Positions 1 through 12,671 are shown, counted from the first letter of the stretch. The stretch is 64,000 nt of DNA from Calcarisporiella thermophila CBS 279.70 (GCF_041956535.1 NW_027192200.1:453477-517476); one strand, 5' to 3'. Numbers and translations: made by a program. The notes: generated from the letters alone by a model not told the origin.

Positions 1-300
1 AGATATATGCAGAATCGCCAGGTTCGCCTGGTGTGCGTCTTCATCCAGTCGCTTCTGCAACACGGGATCATCGACGCATGCCGCAGCGAGGAAGATGGCT
101 ACTTCTTAATCGAGGTGCAGCACTTTTGTATACATTTTTCGCGGGTCCGGGAGGCGGCGGCCCTCTTCAGACTCCTGGTGGAGGTACAAAAGGCCGCCGC
201 GGCAAATCTCGGCACCGGCGGCAATTCATCTGCGTCGGGTACAGGGGTATCTAGCGCAGGAACGCACTTTGGATCGTACGAGCCCCCCACGGCATTCTGA
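1..300 (+). CDS. CNOT11: CNOT11, C-terminal end (partial)
   Basis: This is the last exon of the CCR4-NOT subunit CNOT11, cut by the window edge; the frame is open from base 1. The visible C-terminus contains [17 protein letters not shown], then [20 protein letters not shown] and FRLL. These match the end of the conserved CNOT11 C-terminal domain (DUF2363), where animal proteins read NRxVRLVCVFLQSL and FCIEFSRIREAAGLFRLL. In animals CNOT11 binds CNOT10 and docks on the N-terminal part of CNOT1 in the cytoplasmic deadenylase complex. A Gly/Ser/Ala-rich tail of about 40 residues follows the domain and appears lineage-specific. The stop is TGA at 298-300. An AATAAA hexamer at 625-630 could serve the 3' end. 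Identification is by motif recall. Confidence 0.85.
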   Translation, partial: RYMQNRQVRLVCVFIQSLLQHGIIDACRSEEDGYFLIEVQHFCIHFSRVREAAALFRLLVEVQKAAAANLGTGGNSSASGTGVSSAGTHFGSYEPPTAF

Positions 301-805
301 GGAGGGAATAAAAGAACAATGATAAATATCTAAATATATATATACATACATATATATAAATAATACTGCACCCATGAAAACACTAATTGCTGCGCGATTT
401 TTTATTCTATTTTATTTTATCGTTGGGGTGCTTCTTTCTCCTAGTTTCAATAAGACACCCTCTATTGTTGTGCTCCTTCCCTTTTTTCCTAGCTATCAGT
501 GAAAAGGAACAAGCTGAATTTTTTAGAGTATATAGTTAACCCCCTTCCTTTTTCACCTGTTTTTTTTTCTTTTCACAGATAATATATTGTTTTTTTTTCT
601 TTTGTTTTATTGTTTTTTTAGCCGAATAAATATATATAATATATTAATGAAGAGAGATTGCTTTAGTAAATTAAAAATAATAAAGCTTGATTAGGAGAAG
701 AACGAAATGTACAAAGGAAATTGAAATAGAGAAAGTGAGGAGTGCGCGGGGAGAGGAGGGATGGGGGGGTCGAGCGACTCGATTGCAAGACGAGCGCTGA
801 GATCC
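301..805. other. AT-rich convergent 3' region
   Basis: This stretch separates the convergent ends of CNOT11 and the PARP-finger gene. It is poly-T and poly-A rich with TA-dinucleotide tracts near 335-360, plus an AATAAA at 625-630. I see no coding sequence or RNA gene. Confidence 0.6.
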
Positions 806-1975
806 CTAAGGCTTCGGGCCCTTTTTCTTCAACTTCTGAAGTATCTGCTTGCTTCTTTCACGCGACTCCTCGATGGCTTTGGTCAGCTTGGCACTCTGGG
901 CGTCGGGTTGTTTCGCGCCCGACTTCTCACCCTTCTTTCCTTGTGGTGCTTTCTCTTTCCCTTCCTTCTCTTTCCCTCCCTTCTTCTCCTCGCCTTTGGC
1001 CTTTCCTCCCTTCTTGGCTTTCTTTTCCTTCTTCTCTTGCGACTTTGCGTGCTTCTTGAACTCTTCCTTGCTGACCTTTTTGCTCGGCCCCTCCTCAGCC
1101 TCCAAACTAGCCATCTCATCCAGAGCTTTCTCCAATGCCTCCAGCTTAGCCATGTCCAGCTCTTCTTGCTTTCCACCCTTTCGCTTCGACACCTTGGCAC
1201 CAGTGGTGATAGGCTTCAGCGCCTTCTCGATGGCTGTGATGATGGAGGAGGCCTCATCGCCATCTCCCTTATTGGCCCCCTTCGCCTTCTTTGCCTTCTT
1301 CGCCTTCTTATTCTTCTGCTCACTCTTTTCGGCCTTGGCATCCTCCGCCGTCAACGCACTAGTCATATCCACCTCATCCTCCGAGCTCTCACTATTTTCT
1401 TTCTTTTCATCCTCTTCTTCACCGTTCGCCTCCGTCGATTTTGCAGAAGTGTCCCGTTTTTTTGGTGAGGCCTCTGTCGTGTCTGTAGCCTGGCGCTTTC
1501 TCTTCCCACTTTTCGCCTCCACCTGGGCCCAGGTGGCATCGGGACCCTGTTCCAGTAGCTTCTTGACTCGGTCTTGGTCCTCCTCCCGGAGCTGAGGGTA
1601 GCCACGCACGAGATGAATCGGAAGCTTGGTCAACAACTCTGGCACCTACCCGTGCGTGAAAAAAAAAAAATAAAATGAGAAAGGCAAAATGCCTGCAACC
1701 TAGGCGGCTACCCGGGGACTAACCTGGAAACACTTGAAATGATACCATGTATGCTTGCCATGTTTCTTTTTCTGCTTTGGACTGGTGAGTTCGATTTTGC
1801 CACATCGCAGGGATTTATTGGGGATTTGCTTTCCGCAGGTGCCGCATTTTGAGTCTTGCGACTCGGCTAGATAGGAAAAGGGTTCCATGAGTTCGCAGGC
1901 GCCGAGATGACAGTGAACCAAGTTTAAAAACAACCCATACCATATTCCACGCAATATCTTGTCACTTTCTCCATG
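806..1975 (-). CDS. PARP-type zinc-finger protein without PARP catalytic domain
   Basis: I assemble three exons, complement(1942..1975, 1724..1866, 806..1645), giving 338 residues. Joining them restores a zf-PARP domain: residues 7-15 read YCVEYAESQ, then CGTCGKQI, then WYHFKCFQV, giving the C-x2-C...H-x2-C zinc ligands. This finger recognises DNA breaks or nicks in PARP1 and DNA ligase III. Introns 1867..1941 and 1646..1723 have GT-AG ends; the first splits GCC (Ala) inside the finger. After the finger comes 'VPELLTKLPIHLVRGYPQL', typical of the segment after single-finger fungal proteins, then about 240 Lys/Glu-rich low-complexity residues that look nuclear and disordered. There is no ADP-ribosyltransferase domain. 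It resembles fission-yeast Hpz-type proteins; the function is inferred to be chromatin or DNA-damage related. The start is the ATG at 1973-1975, the only one that supplies the first finger strand. Confidence 0.8.
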
Positions 1976-2140
1976 CTATTGTCTTGTTGATAGACCGAAA
2001 TGGAGAATATAATACAAGAGGGAATACACGAAAAGGTTAGGATAAACACTCGTGACTCTCTTCATTGCTGCGCCGTTTCATAAGGTGGCGATTTGCATCC
2101 GCCAGATTCTAGTGTCGACAAGTTCCGCCTGCAATTAGAG

Positions 2141-3516
2141 ATGCCACGCTCGCATTCGCGATCCCGATCTCCAGATCGCCATCAGGAGGAGGAACGCGTT
2201 TCCAGAGAGAGGGAACGGAGGCGATCTGTCTCCCGTGAACGCTCGGCCTCTCGTGGTCATCGGGCGCGATCACGATCACGATCTCGAGATAAAACACGGG
2301 ACCATTACAGCAGTAGAAGCGGCAGAAGGCATAGGCACCGGTCACGGTCCCCATCTCCACATTCAAGGCATCACAAGCATCGCCGTTCGCCGTCCCGCTC
2401 ACGCTCTAGCTCTCTATCTTCAGACGATTCTCGAGAACATCGCCGCCGCCGTCGTCGGCGACGTTCTCGTTCGAGATCCTCCTCTTCGGATGCGTCATCC
2501 GGAGACGATAGCGATGATCGCCGGCATAAGCGGAAAAATAGAAAGGAGGAAAAGAAGAAGAAAAAGAAGAAAGAAAAGAAAAAGTCCAAAGATAAGAAGG
2601 TATGACTTGAAATTTACCATTGTGCTCCTGAAATCCGGCTCACTCGGGATCCCATCCCCCAATATCCCCTTCTGAAGGATAAAAGAGAGAAAGATAAATC
2701 CAAGTATACCGCGGTCACCGACCAGTGGGGGAAGTTTGGAATTCTCACGGAAACAGAGTTCGTATTCCTTAACTTCAGAGACTTCCATTGCCTCCTTACA
2801 CTCACTCCTCCCCTTTTTTATTCCTAGTATCTACTCGAAAGAAAGCGTACGTATTCATTTTATGTCTGCTCACAACCCCCCACCCCCCATCCACACACTT
2901 GTCTCTTAGAATTCGACCCATTAACCTCGCAAACTCTCCCCTATAGGAATTCAATGCATGGCTGGTCGAGGTCAAGAATGTCATGCCCGACCAGATACTC
3001 CCTCGCGCGATGAAGCAGTACTTCAAGGAGTTCATGGAAGATTACAACACCGCCACCCTGCCCCATGAAAAGTGAGATGCTACACTTTAGTCAATCCATC
3101 TTTCACTACCTGCTAAAATGAGTTTTCAATTTGAATTTTTTTATTTGAATACGTCAAGGTATTACAATCTTGAAAGGTGGGAGTCAAGGCAACGCGCCAT
3201 TCGTATGGGAGAGGTGGTGAAGGACGACGAGAGCAGGGTGAATTTATTCAAGGATCAAGAGCAGATTCGGTAAATCCCTCTTTCCTCCACTTTCACAGAC
3301 TGATCCATCTGACCCACACATCACATCACTCTTTCATCCCCCAATAGACTCCAGGCTCGGTCGCGACAGCACGTGCAGCCCTCAGGCTCCCTGCTCACCG
3401 CTGACCAAATCAAAGAGCTCCATCGCGTGGAGAGCGAGCGCGTGCAGGCCAAAAAACTGCGGCAAATGGGATATCAGCCCAACGAGAACATGGGGGTCCG
3501 CTACGAGTACGAATGA
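2141..3516 (+). CDS. Ser/Arg-rich nuclear protein, SCI1-like
   Basis: Six exons join in phase: 2141..2599, 2678..2757, 2828..2846, 2947..3071, 3159..3269 and 3348..3516, giving 320 residues. Residues 1-150 are an RS/RH-rich domain followed by a poly-Lys block, as in nuclear speckle proteins. The C-terminal half holds QWGKFGILTETD, EFNAWLVEVKN, YFKEFMEDYNTATLPHEKYY and ERW, a conserved block found in an uncharacterised fungal family and in plant SCI1 (style cell-cycle inhibitor). Exon 3 is only 19 nt and is needed to keep the frame, giving DIYSKES. The ATG at 2141 is the first in frame. It is divergently arranged with the PARP-finger gene, with 165 bp between the starts, so a shared bidirectional promoter is likely. 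A role in splicing or the cell cycle is inference. Confidence 0.75.
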
Positions 3517-3776
3517 GTGTAATGGTTGTTGCTTTTTTTATATATTGCAAACTAGGATCAGTATTTTTTTTTTTGACTGTTGGAGAAAATGTGGACTATG
3601 TAAAAATCAGGGAGAAAAAGCAAAAATAGATAATGTCTTTATCTGATCTCTAGATGGGTGGGGGGGGGGGTTGGATATAATATAGAAGAGATAACAAAGG
3701 GGGATAGCCCAAAAGAAACGTACCATTTAAACACGGAAATGATATGATAAACATCAACACAGACATAGAAGCAATC

Positions 3777-6700
3777 TTAGAACCTTGGCGGATTGCCGAA
3801 TGAGCCCATGCTATTGGGGGTCATGACGGGCACTGAGGGCATACCGGAAGACATGCCCGAATAGGTGAGCATCAGGGGCGCACTGAAGCTACCGGCCGGG
3901 GGGATTACGGCCGTATCCTGCGTCTCCTTTGCCTTCTCCTTCTCCGCCCTCTCGGCCTCCTTCTTTTCCAGGGCCTCCACTCTGTCCATGTATTCCCGCG
4001 TTACCTGGATGATATAGGGCATGGCAAAGTCGTAGAGTTGGTGGCGCCATGCCAGCTCAATGACCACGTCGGGCCGCAAAAGATCGTAGCAGGTGAAGAG
4101 GCATGCGGCGAAACATTCGCGATTGGCGACCTCCACAAAGTAGCGGAGCAGATCTTCGGCCACATCCGCGTCGCGCGATTCCCATGCCGTCTCCATCGCA
4201 TCCTTGTAGAGCTTATCCTGCTTCGAGAGCTGGATGGACTGCCGCCAGCGCTTGTTTCGCTTGTAGAGGTATGCGGCAATGCGACGGAACTCGAGCAGCT
4301 CGTGCTTCTCGAGGCGCACGGCAAGATCGTGGCTGTCGATGTTGTCGAAATTCTCGATCGAGTCCCGCAGGGTGGCAAAGTCCTCTTCCTCAATCAGTAG
4401 GTCGTTGTAAGCGGTGTTAACCACCCGGTTGTTAGCCTGCGAATCAAAAAACACAAAACGCTTTAGTTCGTCCCGCAAAAAAAAAAAGCAGGCGAGTGAA
4501 GCAGAACATACCGGTTGCACCGACACAAGGTATGGCTTGATGAGCGGGATGTTGTCCGACTTTTGGAACATCTTCACCACGCGAGCGTGGTCGAGGCGGG
4601 GGGCCAGCACCGAGAGCAGGTCGTTGATCAGCAGCGGCTGCTCGTCGAGGTAGAAGCGCAGTGCACGATAGCAAATCTCCAGGTTCGAAGCTTTGGCAAT
4701 GATATCTTTAAACGACGCATGCTCCCAAGCGTCCGCTGCATGCTCCATCATCGTGGTAGCTGCGTTGTCGTACTCGTCATAGTGGACATGCAAGAACACA
4801 AGCTCGGGCCAGAGATGGGCCTCCTCACAGGCGCGGATCACCTTTGGAATGTTGATTCGTGACCAGAACAGCTTCAGGTGCTCCATCATGCGTTCGGGCT
4901 TGTACTTCGCATAGAGGATCGAGAGCTCGGTAAACATCCCCATGTGCGCACGCTCGAGGCCAAGGCCTGCCTCGAGGAGCTGGATGAGCTCATCCAGGTA
5001 GCCGTTGCTTTCGTACACCTTGATCAGCTGCTCCAGTTCTTCGGCATGGATGATGAGGTGGAGACCACAGATCTGGGCCAAACGGAACTCGCGGCGCTCC
5101 ACGCACGCAGCATTAACCTCCTTCCACACCCTAAAGATAACCAAAATTCATCATTGAGTCCTGTTATCGAAAGGAAAATAATAAATAAAAAAATTACTTG
5201 GTATTGTTGGCTTTACGTGCTCCATCCACTGCAGCCTGATATTCGCCCAGGTGAACCAGGGTCGAGGCGAGTCTGCCCCAGTTGGAAATGTTCGAGTACA
5301 AGATCTTAGCCGACTCGAACAATTTCTCGTCGTAGCAGCGATCGGCCACATTTTGAATATTGGCCACATTTGCGACGCCAAGAAACTCTTCCATATCCGC
5401 AATACAGTCGATTTTTGCATAAGCAAACAGGAGCTCGCTGTCGATGAATGGTTCACGCAGCTTTTGTCGTGCCATCTGCAGGAAACGCACCAAATCTTCG
5501 TACTTGTTTGCGCGCGATGCATAGCTCACGACCTCAAGGTAATTACTTGGATCGCTTGCGCGGATGTACGAGTCGACGGCATCCTTAATGCGCATTCCCT
5601 CCAGCTGTGCCTTTGCCAGGCGGCTCCACACTTCTGGCTGATCGACTCGGTCGGCGTATTCATACGCACGATCGATGCTACCAATGTGTTCAATGAGGAC
5701 ATCGACGGCAGGAACATGCACTTTGTACTTTTTGTAAATAGCGAACGCCTCCTCGTAGAGACCAGCCCCAATGGCAATGGTAGCAACATCCGGCGCGTCA
5801 AAATTGTCCAGGCGTTGGATATAGTCCATAACTTTAGATTGCTCAGCCTAGAATGAAAAAAAAGTCAGAGTATTTCCACAAGATTCACAGGGCAGCTTTC
5901 TTACTTTGATGGCAGTCAACACGAGCAGGTTTTGCAAATTGCGGTTATCGCTGAAGGCAGAATTCTCCAGGATGATTTTTTCTAGCAATTCGATCAGCTC
6001 GTTGGGCAGGTCGGACGCCATAAAGGCCTTGACTGTGAAGGACACGTCTTCAGGGTCCGAAGTCTCCGGGAGTGCTGTCCCGACAACCTGGTCAATGAGC
6101 TGACGTCGGTGCGGATTTGCATCATCAAGCACATGAGCCCAGAGTGCGGCATCGCGGCGCTTCACAAGATAGCGTGCTTGGTGCTTGAACATGGAGTTTT
6201 CATTGGTGATTTTAACAAGCTCATAGTCGCACTGGCCTCGTTGGTAAGCAACAAAGGCAAGATATGGATCGCGTTTTTCGCAGTATTTACCGATCTCAAG
6301 GAAATTGTAGTACTGTGACGGGATTGAAATGAAGCATGAGCATGTGCATATTGAATGTTTGATACAGCGTTACACGGGGATAATACTCACCGGGTTCTCT
6401 TTGAGGAATGGCTCAGGGTTATTGTTGGTATCGACATATATCTTGGCGAGAGCATTATACACTGCTGGATCCTGACTGCCCTCGTTGACACGAATCTGCA
6501 GCCAAGGCAAGAGCAGCTTAAGTCGGTTGCGCTTTTCCACCTCATCAACAAGCTGATCAATCGGTACAGGACCATGGACTGACATAAGTAGACTCTGAAT
6601 GATGCTTTCATTACAGTCGACATCGAGCAGGGCCCCAATCACGGCGGGGGTCCGAGCGGAATTCACCTGCTGTACATACACCTCAATGTACTTGTGCAGG

Positions 6701-9700
6701 TTGTTTTGGTAGAGGTAGAGGACGAGATCGTGCACAAGATCGAAACGATCGCAGACAATAATTAGGGGCAACTGGTCGCTAAGCTTGGCTTCCTGCAAAA
6801 TAAAACCAACCCAAGAGAGAATTTTACTCCAGCTATACATCTTTGCGTTAGGAAGCATCCCAAGCATTACCTTTAAAAAGTTTTTGACTTTCTCTGGGTC
6901 GTAGTAGTTGCTCTCGCGACAAATTCGCTCCACTTCCTTCATCTGGCCCGTGCGACATGCAGCCTCGATATACTTGAAGTGGACAATCGGGTCTTGGCTC
7001 AAGTTGACGATAGAACCCAAATAATAGTAGAGGGCTTTCAAGAAACAAAGAGTTAAAGGCATAATTAAAACCATGAGCAATTCAATAAAAGATTGCTCAC
7101 CTTCAAAGCTTTTGAATGACTCAAAGATGTCGATGAGGTTCTGCGGGCCAAGCTGTTCCGAATACTTAATGGCAATCTGCACACAAATTTGGAGATTCTG
7201 TCGTAAATTGCTGGACATCATATCCTTCAGACATTCGAGCGTTTGCTCAATGGACAGCGTGCCGAAATAGTTTACAATCCACTAAGAGAAGAAAACCAGC
7301 ACGGGTGAGTATCGTATGGAAATGAATACAGTGAAATGGGAATAAAAAATACCTCGGGGTTCATTGTATGCCCGGAGTTGATTAAGACACGCTTAATATC
7401 CTTAATGTCGGTATAGTGCTCCAAGGCCTAACAATGAGATAAAAAATTAAGCATTTCCTAACAAAGGCTTTGCCATAAGAAATAGCAATTTACTCTCTGG
7501 TATAATCCAGCTCTCTCGCAGAGCGGCGCAATTGCGCTCCGGTCGTAATGGGTAAACATCTGATTTCCAAGAATAGCATCGGCTACCTGCGGAGCATGCA
7601 AGAGATTCATTTCAAGTAATCGGGTCTGAAGGTGTGCCTGCTCCGGTTTATTATCCTTGAGCGCATCAAGTAAGAAGGACGTAGCCTGCTGGATCAAATT
7701 CTGTGAGATGAAGATATCGACCACCTAATCACAACACAAGGATTAGACTAACAACTCAAGGTTTGGTGCACACAAACGCTAAAATCTTACCCGCTCCACG
7801 TCAATAAGCGGCCCACTTTCATCGTTCACCAAAGTGGAAGCGAATTCAGCACCACGCTCAGGATCCATGCGCATGATATGCTGTAATAGAGAGACATAGT
7901 CGGGTTGATAACCCACTTTCTTTGCATACAAAATAATCTTGGCGAATTGATGTGTTTCTGCGAAGCAGGCGATCACTTTATTTGGTGCATTGGCACGGAG
8001 GTAGACGGAGAGCGCAAGCGTGACATCGTGCTGCTTCACAATGTCGCCCAGCTCCTCGCTGCATTCAAGCTAAATAGCAGGGAAAAGCCACAAATGAAGC
8101 ATATTAAGATGGACACTCCAACCAACAATGCACCCTACCTTATTCTCCTTGAGCCATTTCTCGAGAAGCTGTTTGCGCCCTTGAAGCAGTACTGGGCGGG
8201 CAAGTTCAATCGACTCGTACTTGTTTAATTCTCCCGATTCCAATAGGAATCCGAAATAGGCCAAGATTGGAGGAACCTGACCTGGTATCGCTTGGAGATG
8301 CTTGAATTGCTCAATCGTTTGGGGTGTACGCAAAATACCCTATTGCGAGTTCAACATTATATCAATTATACAAAAAACTCAAAACCCCAGTGAATAAACT
8401 TACATTAGGTGACGTTGCAGCCACCTTTGCTGCATCGTTGTAGCTTCCAGACTGCAATAGTTGCTGGAACCGAGCAACGCATAAGTCTTCAGCTCCTGGT
8501 AAATTATTCTGTGATGCGATTTTGAGGGCTAGCTCGGCGTTACCAAGGTTGTTCATGATATATGGAACAATATTCTGCTCATCCACAGTAACGGATAAAA
8601 CCTGCCCCTTACGATTAACCCCAATGATACCCCCTGTCGCCTCGTGCTCAGCAGTAACAAATATTGTCTCTCCGCTGATGCGATTCATATAAATGCATGC
8701 TCCTGTCTCTAAGTCATAGAGGTGGCAAAAACCGTATTTCGTTACTAGATAGATGATGTTGTATTGTTTGCTGATCTGCATTGCAACTGGAAAATCATTC
8801 ACTGCCTCCGGAGGGAAGAAAATATCAACAGCCTTCTTCTGGAAGATTGGATTGGAGTCTTTATGATCAATTTCGACGATATGTAACTGTTGGGTAATGG
8901 GCATACTCAGTAAATATATCAACTTCAACACAACTATATAGTTTTTGACGAACCTTGGCAGAAGTGGCAGAGCGTACAGCGAAGCTAAAAAGCTTGGTTG
9001 GCAGGGGTGCACCTTCAAGCCTAATCTCTGCAAACGCCCCTGCGTGCCCCTCAATAGGCTGACTGACCCCACGATCCTTAGAATAGAGCTGCATAGCACC
9101 AACAACCCTCCCATCCTAAATGAACAAACATGAAAAACACATGGAGCAACCTGTGCAAACATAAAACTCTTCAACTTCTTTACCCTTGCAGAAATCCCAC
9201 TAAGCAGCATCCACTTCTCGTCTGAATTAACCCGATAGTTGATAATCTGACAACCACTCAAATTTACGTGACGATCAAATATCTTTGTAGGCTGTGTATC
9301 ACTATCAATAGACCAGTGATAGACAGAGGAATCGGTCACAATTCCTAGGCACTGGACGGATATCCATTTCCAGAACTGAACATCTTCCTGCATGTAATGT
9401 GCTTTGATCTTGGATTTTGTCTCTAGATTGAATATCTGTAACTGACGCCCAGCTTTATAATAGAAATGGACATGTTAGGAACCGCAAACATGTAACTCCT
9501 GGTAAAGTCACTATACCTTTGAGGGCGATAATCTTGGAGGTAGGATGCATGATCGCCGAATCAGCTGAAATGGGTCGCCGTATCAAATTGCTTGGATCAG
9601 CGAGATCAACAATGACAACCTGATTCTGCTCCCCGATTTTCTCACGGACACAGATAAACCGATCTGATTCAAGTGTGAGTGTGTTAAAGCTGATGCTAGC

Positions 9701-9963
9701 TGCATTGATGCCAAGAGATTGGAGCTAAAATGGTAGAGCAGAGATGAGGGTCAACAGGGTTTTAAAACGTGGTAAAGTCTAGAAATTAATGTATGATGTA
9801 GAGATGATTTTGTTGGAGTGCCGACACAAATGTCATGGTTCGAATTCTCTCTCAATGATGTCATTGAAGCACAAGAATTTTGTACCTCGCGAGACATGGT
9901 TATGTCAACGCGTCCATACGTTACCTGAAGATGCTCTTGGAATTTGATGGGTAGTTGCTGCAT
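3777..9963 (-). CDS. CHC1: Clathrin heavy chain
   Basis: A complete gene of about 16 exons encodes roughly 1,680 residues, the usual family length. It begins [13 protein letters not shown] (ATG at 9961-9963) and continues with a seven-blade beta-propeller terminal domain (about residues 1-330, including [15 protein letters not shown]). The alpha-helical linker and the clathrin repeats of the distal and proximal legs follow (for example [49 protein letters not shown]). The trimerisation region ends in a coiled, Lys/Glu-rich stretch and a Met/Ser/Gly/Pro tail finishing NPPRF. Clathrin triskelia coat vesicles at the trans-Golgi and plasma membrane. Exon 1 (9925..9963) and exon 2 (9517..9724) show clean splice sites; introns are 50-200 nt. 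Nothing appears broken. Confidence 0.96.
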
Positions 9964-10299
9964 GTTTGTATAGTCAAGGTATTGGGCGTGGTCCCCCTTT
10001 GCAACTTCAATCCAACAATTGCAAATGAAAGGATCAGAAATGTCTGTAGGGTTGATGAGAAAACAAAGAATAGAATCGAAGCCGCGAAGCCCCTCGTCTA
10101 TTTCAAACTATTATGCGGAGACCAAAATATTTTGGTCCTGACCGTTACGAAACCATGTCCGGTCCACATTAGGAAATCAGAATCATAGTCATCGAGGCTC
10201 TGCTCAGCCCACTTTTCATGCAATTTCTTCCGCGCATAGAAATCTGTGCGTTTGTGACTGCATTGTGGCTATTGCACTGAAATCGCATACTTTAAGCAC
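9964..10299. promoter_or_regulatory. Upstream region of clathrin heavy chain
   Basis: This non-coding stretch lies just upstream of the clathrin ATG and should contain its promoter. I see no clear TATA box. Weak resemblance to METTL25-like exon 1 sequence near 10100-10140 is too poor to call. Confidence 0.35.
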
Positions 10300-10760
10300 G
10301 TTTTTAACGGAAAAGTATACGGGATCGTGAGTCGATTATAAAACTCAGTGCATCTTCGAAGAATCTTCATGGGAGCATGTCCACGTAAGGGGATCGCAGG
10401 TAGGATGATAACCTCGATTCCGTTTTCTTTTCATTTCCAGGTCATATTAATAGGCGGGTTGATTTCTAAAATGTTCAATGCATTCGCATGGAGATCAGCC
10501 GGGAGAGAAACATTTAATAGTTTGTATGAGCAATACAAATATGACACCTTGTTTACTGCTATATAAGCAAGGATATCCAAGCCGATTTCTAACTCCTCGG
10601 TGCTTATGCCGAAGATGCCATTGACGTGCGAACCTGAGGTACTCCGGCATCCGTTCGCTAGTTCCAGGCTTGGCATGCCAAGTTGCTTAAAGGGATATTT
10701 TATCCCGAAACTGCATCACCCCACTCTAGCAATTGAAGAGCGATGCCGGGTAACTGTATT
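10300..10760 (+). pseudogene. Degenerate METTL25-like gene relic
   Basis: This untranslatable stretch resembles the internal part of the intact METTL25-like gene at 15423-17280, in the same order and orientation. The block from 10571 begins GGATATCCAAGCCGATTTCT and matches the exon 5 start of the intact gene (16157, GGATATCTAAGCCGATTCTT) at 18 of 20 positions. Patchy similarity continues over about 130 bp (a GATGCC...GTGC motif, then a TTAAAGGGA motif). Upstream, sequence after a 'tttccag' acceptor near 10440 resembles exon 4, and a 'cgcaggtagg' donor resembles the exon 3 end. Intron positions appear preserved, so it looks like a DNA-level duplicate. Frameshifts and stops abound. The comparison is by eye only. 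Confidence 0.55.
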
Positions 10761-11082
10761 CATGATTTCGCGGAATGTACATTCCGTGGAAAGAAATAAA
10801 AAATGTCACTTTTGTATTCAGGATTTTTGCTACACAATTGAGAGATTACCGCAACAAGGTTGCAGCCCTACCATAGCGCCAGATGTTTAGACTTTGCTTT
10901 TGGAGTCGGTTTCTCAACCGGTGTGCAGTTTCGAATGAAATTCATTAGACCCAAAATAATAGTGCTACGAATGTAATTTTACGATTTCACAAAAAGCCAG
11001 TTTGGCTCTGAATACAAAGCAAAGCCTATTCACTCTTCAACTAAGGCTTATATTTTGCAAGCTTTAGCTCAACTATAAAGCG

Positions 11083-12671
11083 ATGCAAAATCATTCTACT
11101 GGCGAGAAACAAAAATACATTACTTCCTTTCGTCTCTGTGAACATTGTCAATACATCTACAGCATTATTATGGCACATACAACGAGTCTGAAGAGTGAAT
11201 ACGGTGACGCAAATGACAAAATGAGTGGGTGTCTAAACCTAACGGTGTCTCATAGAGCTAATGAATTTAAGAGTGAGATGTTAACTGAGACAACCCTAGA
11301 AGAGGGATTCAAAATGAGGACAGAAGAGACTTCTGAAGGAGCCTCAAAATCACCTCGAACCAGCATGCACCTATTACGTGATCTCTTTCCCGTATATCTT
11401 GTGGTTACCGCCTTCTCACTCGATATGACTCTCTATCTGCCCACTGTTAATCCATACATCGAGAGTATTGTCGGCATTGAGAAACTTACGTATTATTTTT
11501 CCCTCACTCAATCCGTCAGCTCTGCGGCGCAAATAATCACCAGCTTTAGCATCGGCTATGTTGCGGAGAAGATCGGCTCCATCAAGTGGGTATTTTTCTC
11601 CTTGATGTCGTTATATGTGGTTGGCAATGTGCTTTATTCGATCGGTTCACCAAGCGGCTTAAACAGCATAGTACTTGTAATTGTGGGGAGAATATTATGT
11701 AGTGTTGCAGAAGGCTCCGTTGGACTCGGGAGTTCATATATTGCTTTGGTGACAACAGAGGAAGAACGTCTTCCTGCAATGTCGCAGTACCGGAGCTTCA
11801 TGGGCTTTGCACTTATAGGACCTGGTCTGTCAAGTTTGTTTGGTCTCTGCGATTTTTATATTGGCTCCTATAATATCAACGCACACACTGCTCCAACTCT
11901 GTTTACTGCTCTCTTAATGTTTGCGTTTAATATGATAATATTATTTAGGATGAAGGATAGAAAGACTAAAGGTAAATACAGCTAGAACCAATGGCCCACC
12001 CCATTGCATTATTGATTGCGTTTTCCTTCAAAATAGCCGCTTCGCTTTTAAAGGGTATCCAAACCTTCTTCAGGCCAGGGCCTTTAAGTTTGCTCTTTCT
12101 CCAACTTTTCTCATCTTTCTCCATTGCTACGACCCAATATTTGATGCCTGCCACCTTCTGGCAGCGCTATCATTTCGACACCGGACTTCAGGGAGGCCTC
12201 ATGGTGGCAATCGGTATCGTTGCACTCTCAGGTGCATTATTTTCACACAAACTCCATAGTGTTTTCGAACAATTTTCAAGGACGAAGCAGGCGGAAGTGC
12301 ACATGACTGCCTTTGCGTTTGGCATCTCAACTGTTGCCTACATTGGGATGCTACTTGCCATAAGACTGGACAGTGAACCAGCCACCATTGGTGGCAAACT
12401 TGTTTGGATCATAGCGTGTACGCTGCTGTACACAGCTTACAATTTGCAATCGAGCATACATCCGAGTATTTTCTCCAAGATCATCGACCCCACACTTGTC
12501 GTCTCACTCATGCCGTGGCTAATGGGGGTTTTTGCAGTAGGAAAGATCATTGCCCCTGCAGTAGCAGGCCCTCTCTTTCCTTGGCTTGCTTACATTGCCC
12601 CACTAGCGATGGGAATCCTTGGGTTCGCAATTGCTATGCTCGCCAGGAACACTCTCTCTACATCCAAGTAA
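11083..12671 (+). CDS. Major facilitator superfamily transporter, MFSD8/CLN7-like
   Basis: Two exons, 11083..11971 and 12037..12671, join through a 65-nt GT-AG intron; without splicing the frame would end at a TAG inside the intron. The product is 507 residues from the first ATG, or 478 from the ATG at 11170 (MAHTTSLKS). After a polar N-terminus of about 90 residues there are about 12 hydrophobic segments. A loop motif YVAEKIGSIKW sits after TM2, where MFS proteins carry their Gly/Asp-rich loop, and VGRILCSVAEG follows in TM4. The TTEEERLPAMSQYRSFMGFALIGPG segment is typical of the SPX/MFSD8 branch, whose animal member is a lysosomal channel or transporter. The substrate is unknown. The neighbours give no clue. 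Confidence 0.8.

Noticed and set aside
761-1468. Long Leu-rich open frame on the plus strand opposite the PARP-finger gene.
   Set aside because: It is the antisense of Lys/Glu-rich codons; the minus strand carries the conserved zinc finger and spliceable exons.
806-1975. A poly(ADP-ribose) polymerase gene.
   Set aside because: Only the PARP-type finger is present; no WGR, regulatory or catalytic domain follows.
11083-12671. Two adjacent half-size transporter genes.
   Set aside because: A GT-AG intron at 11972-12036 joins them in phase into one standard MFS protein.
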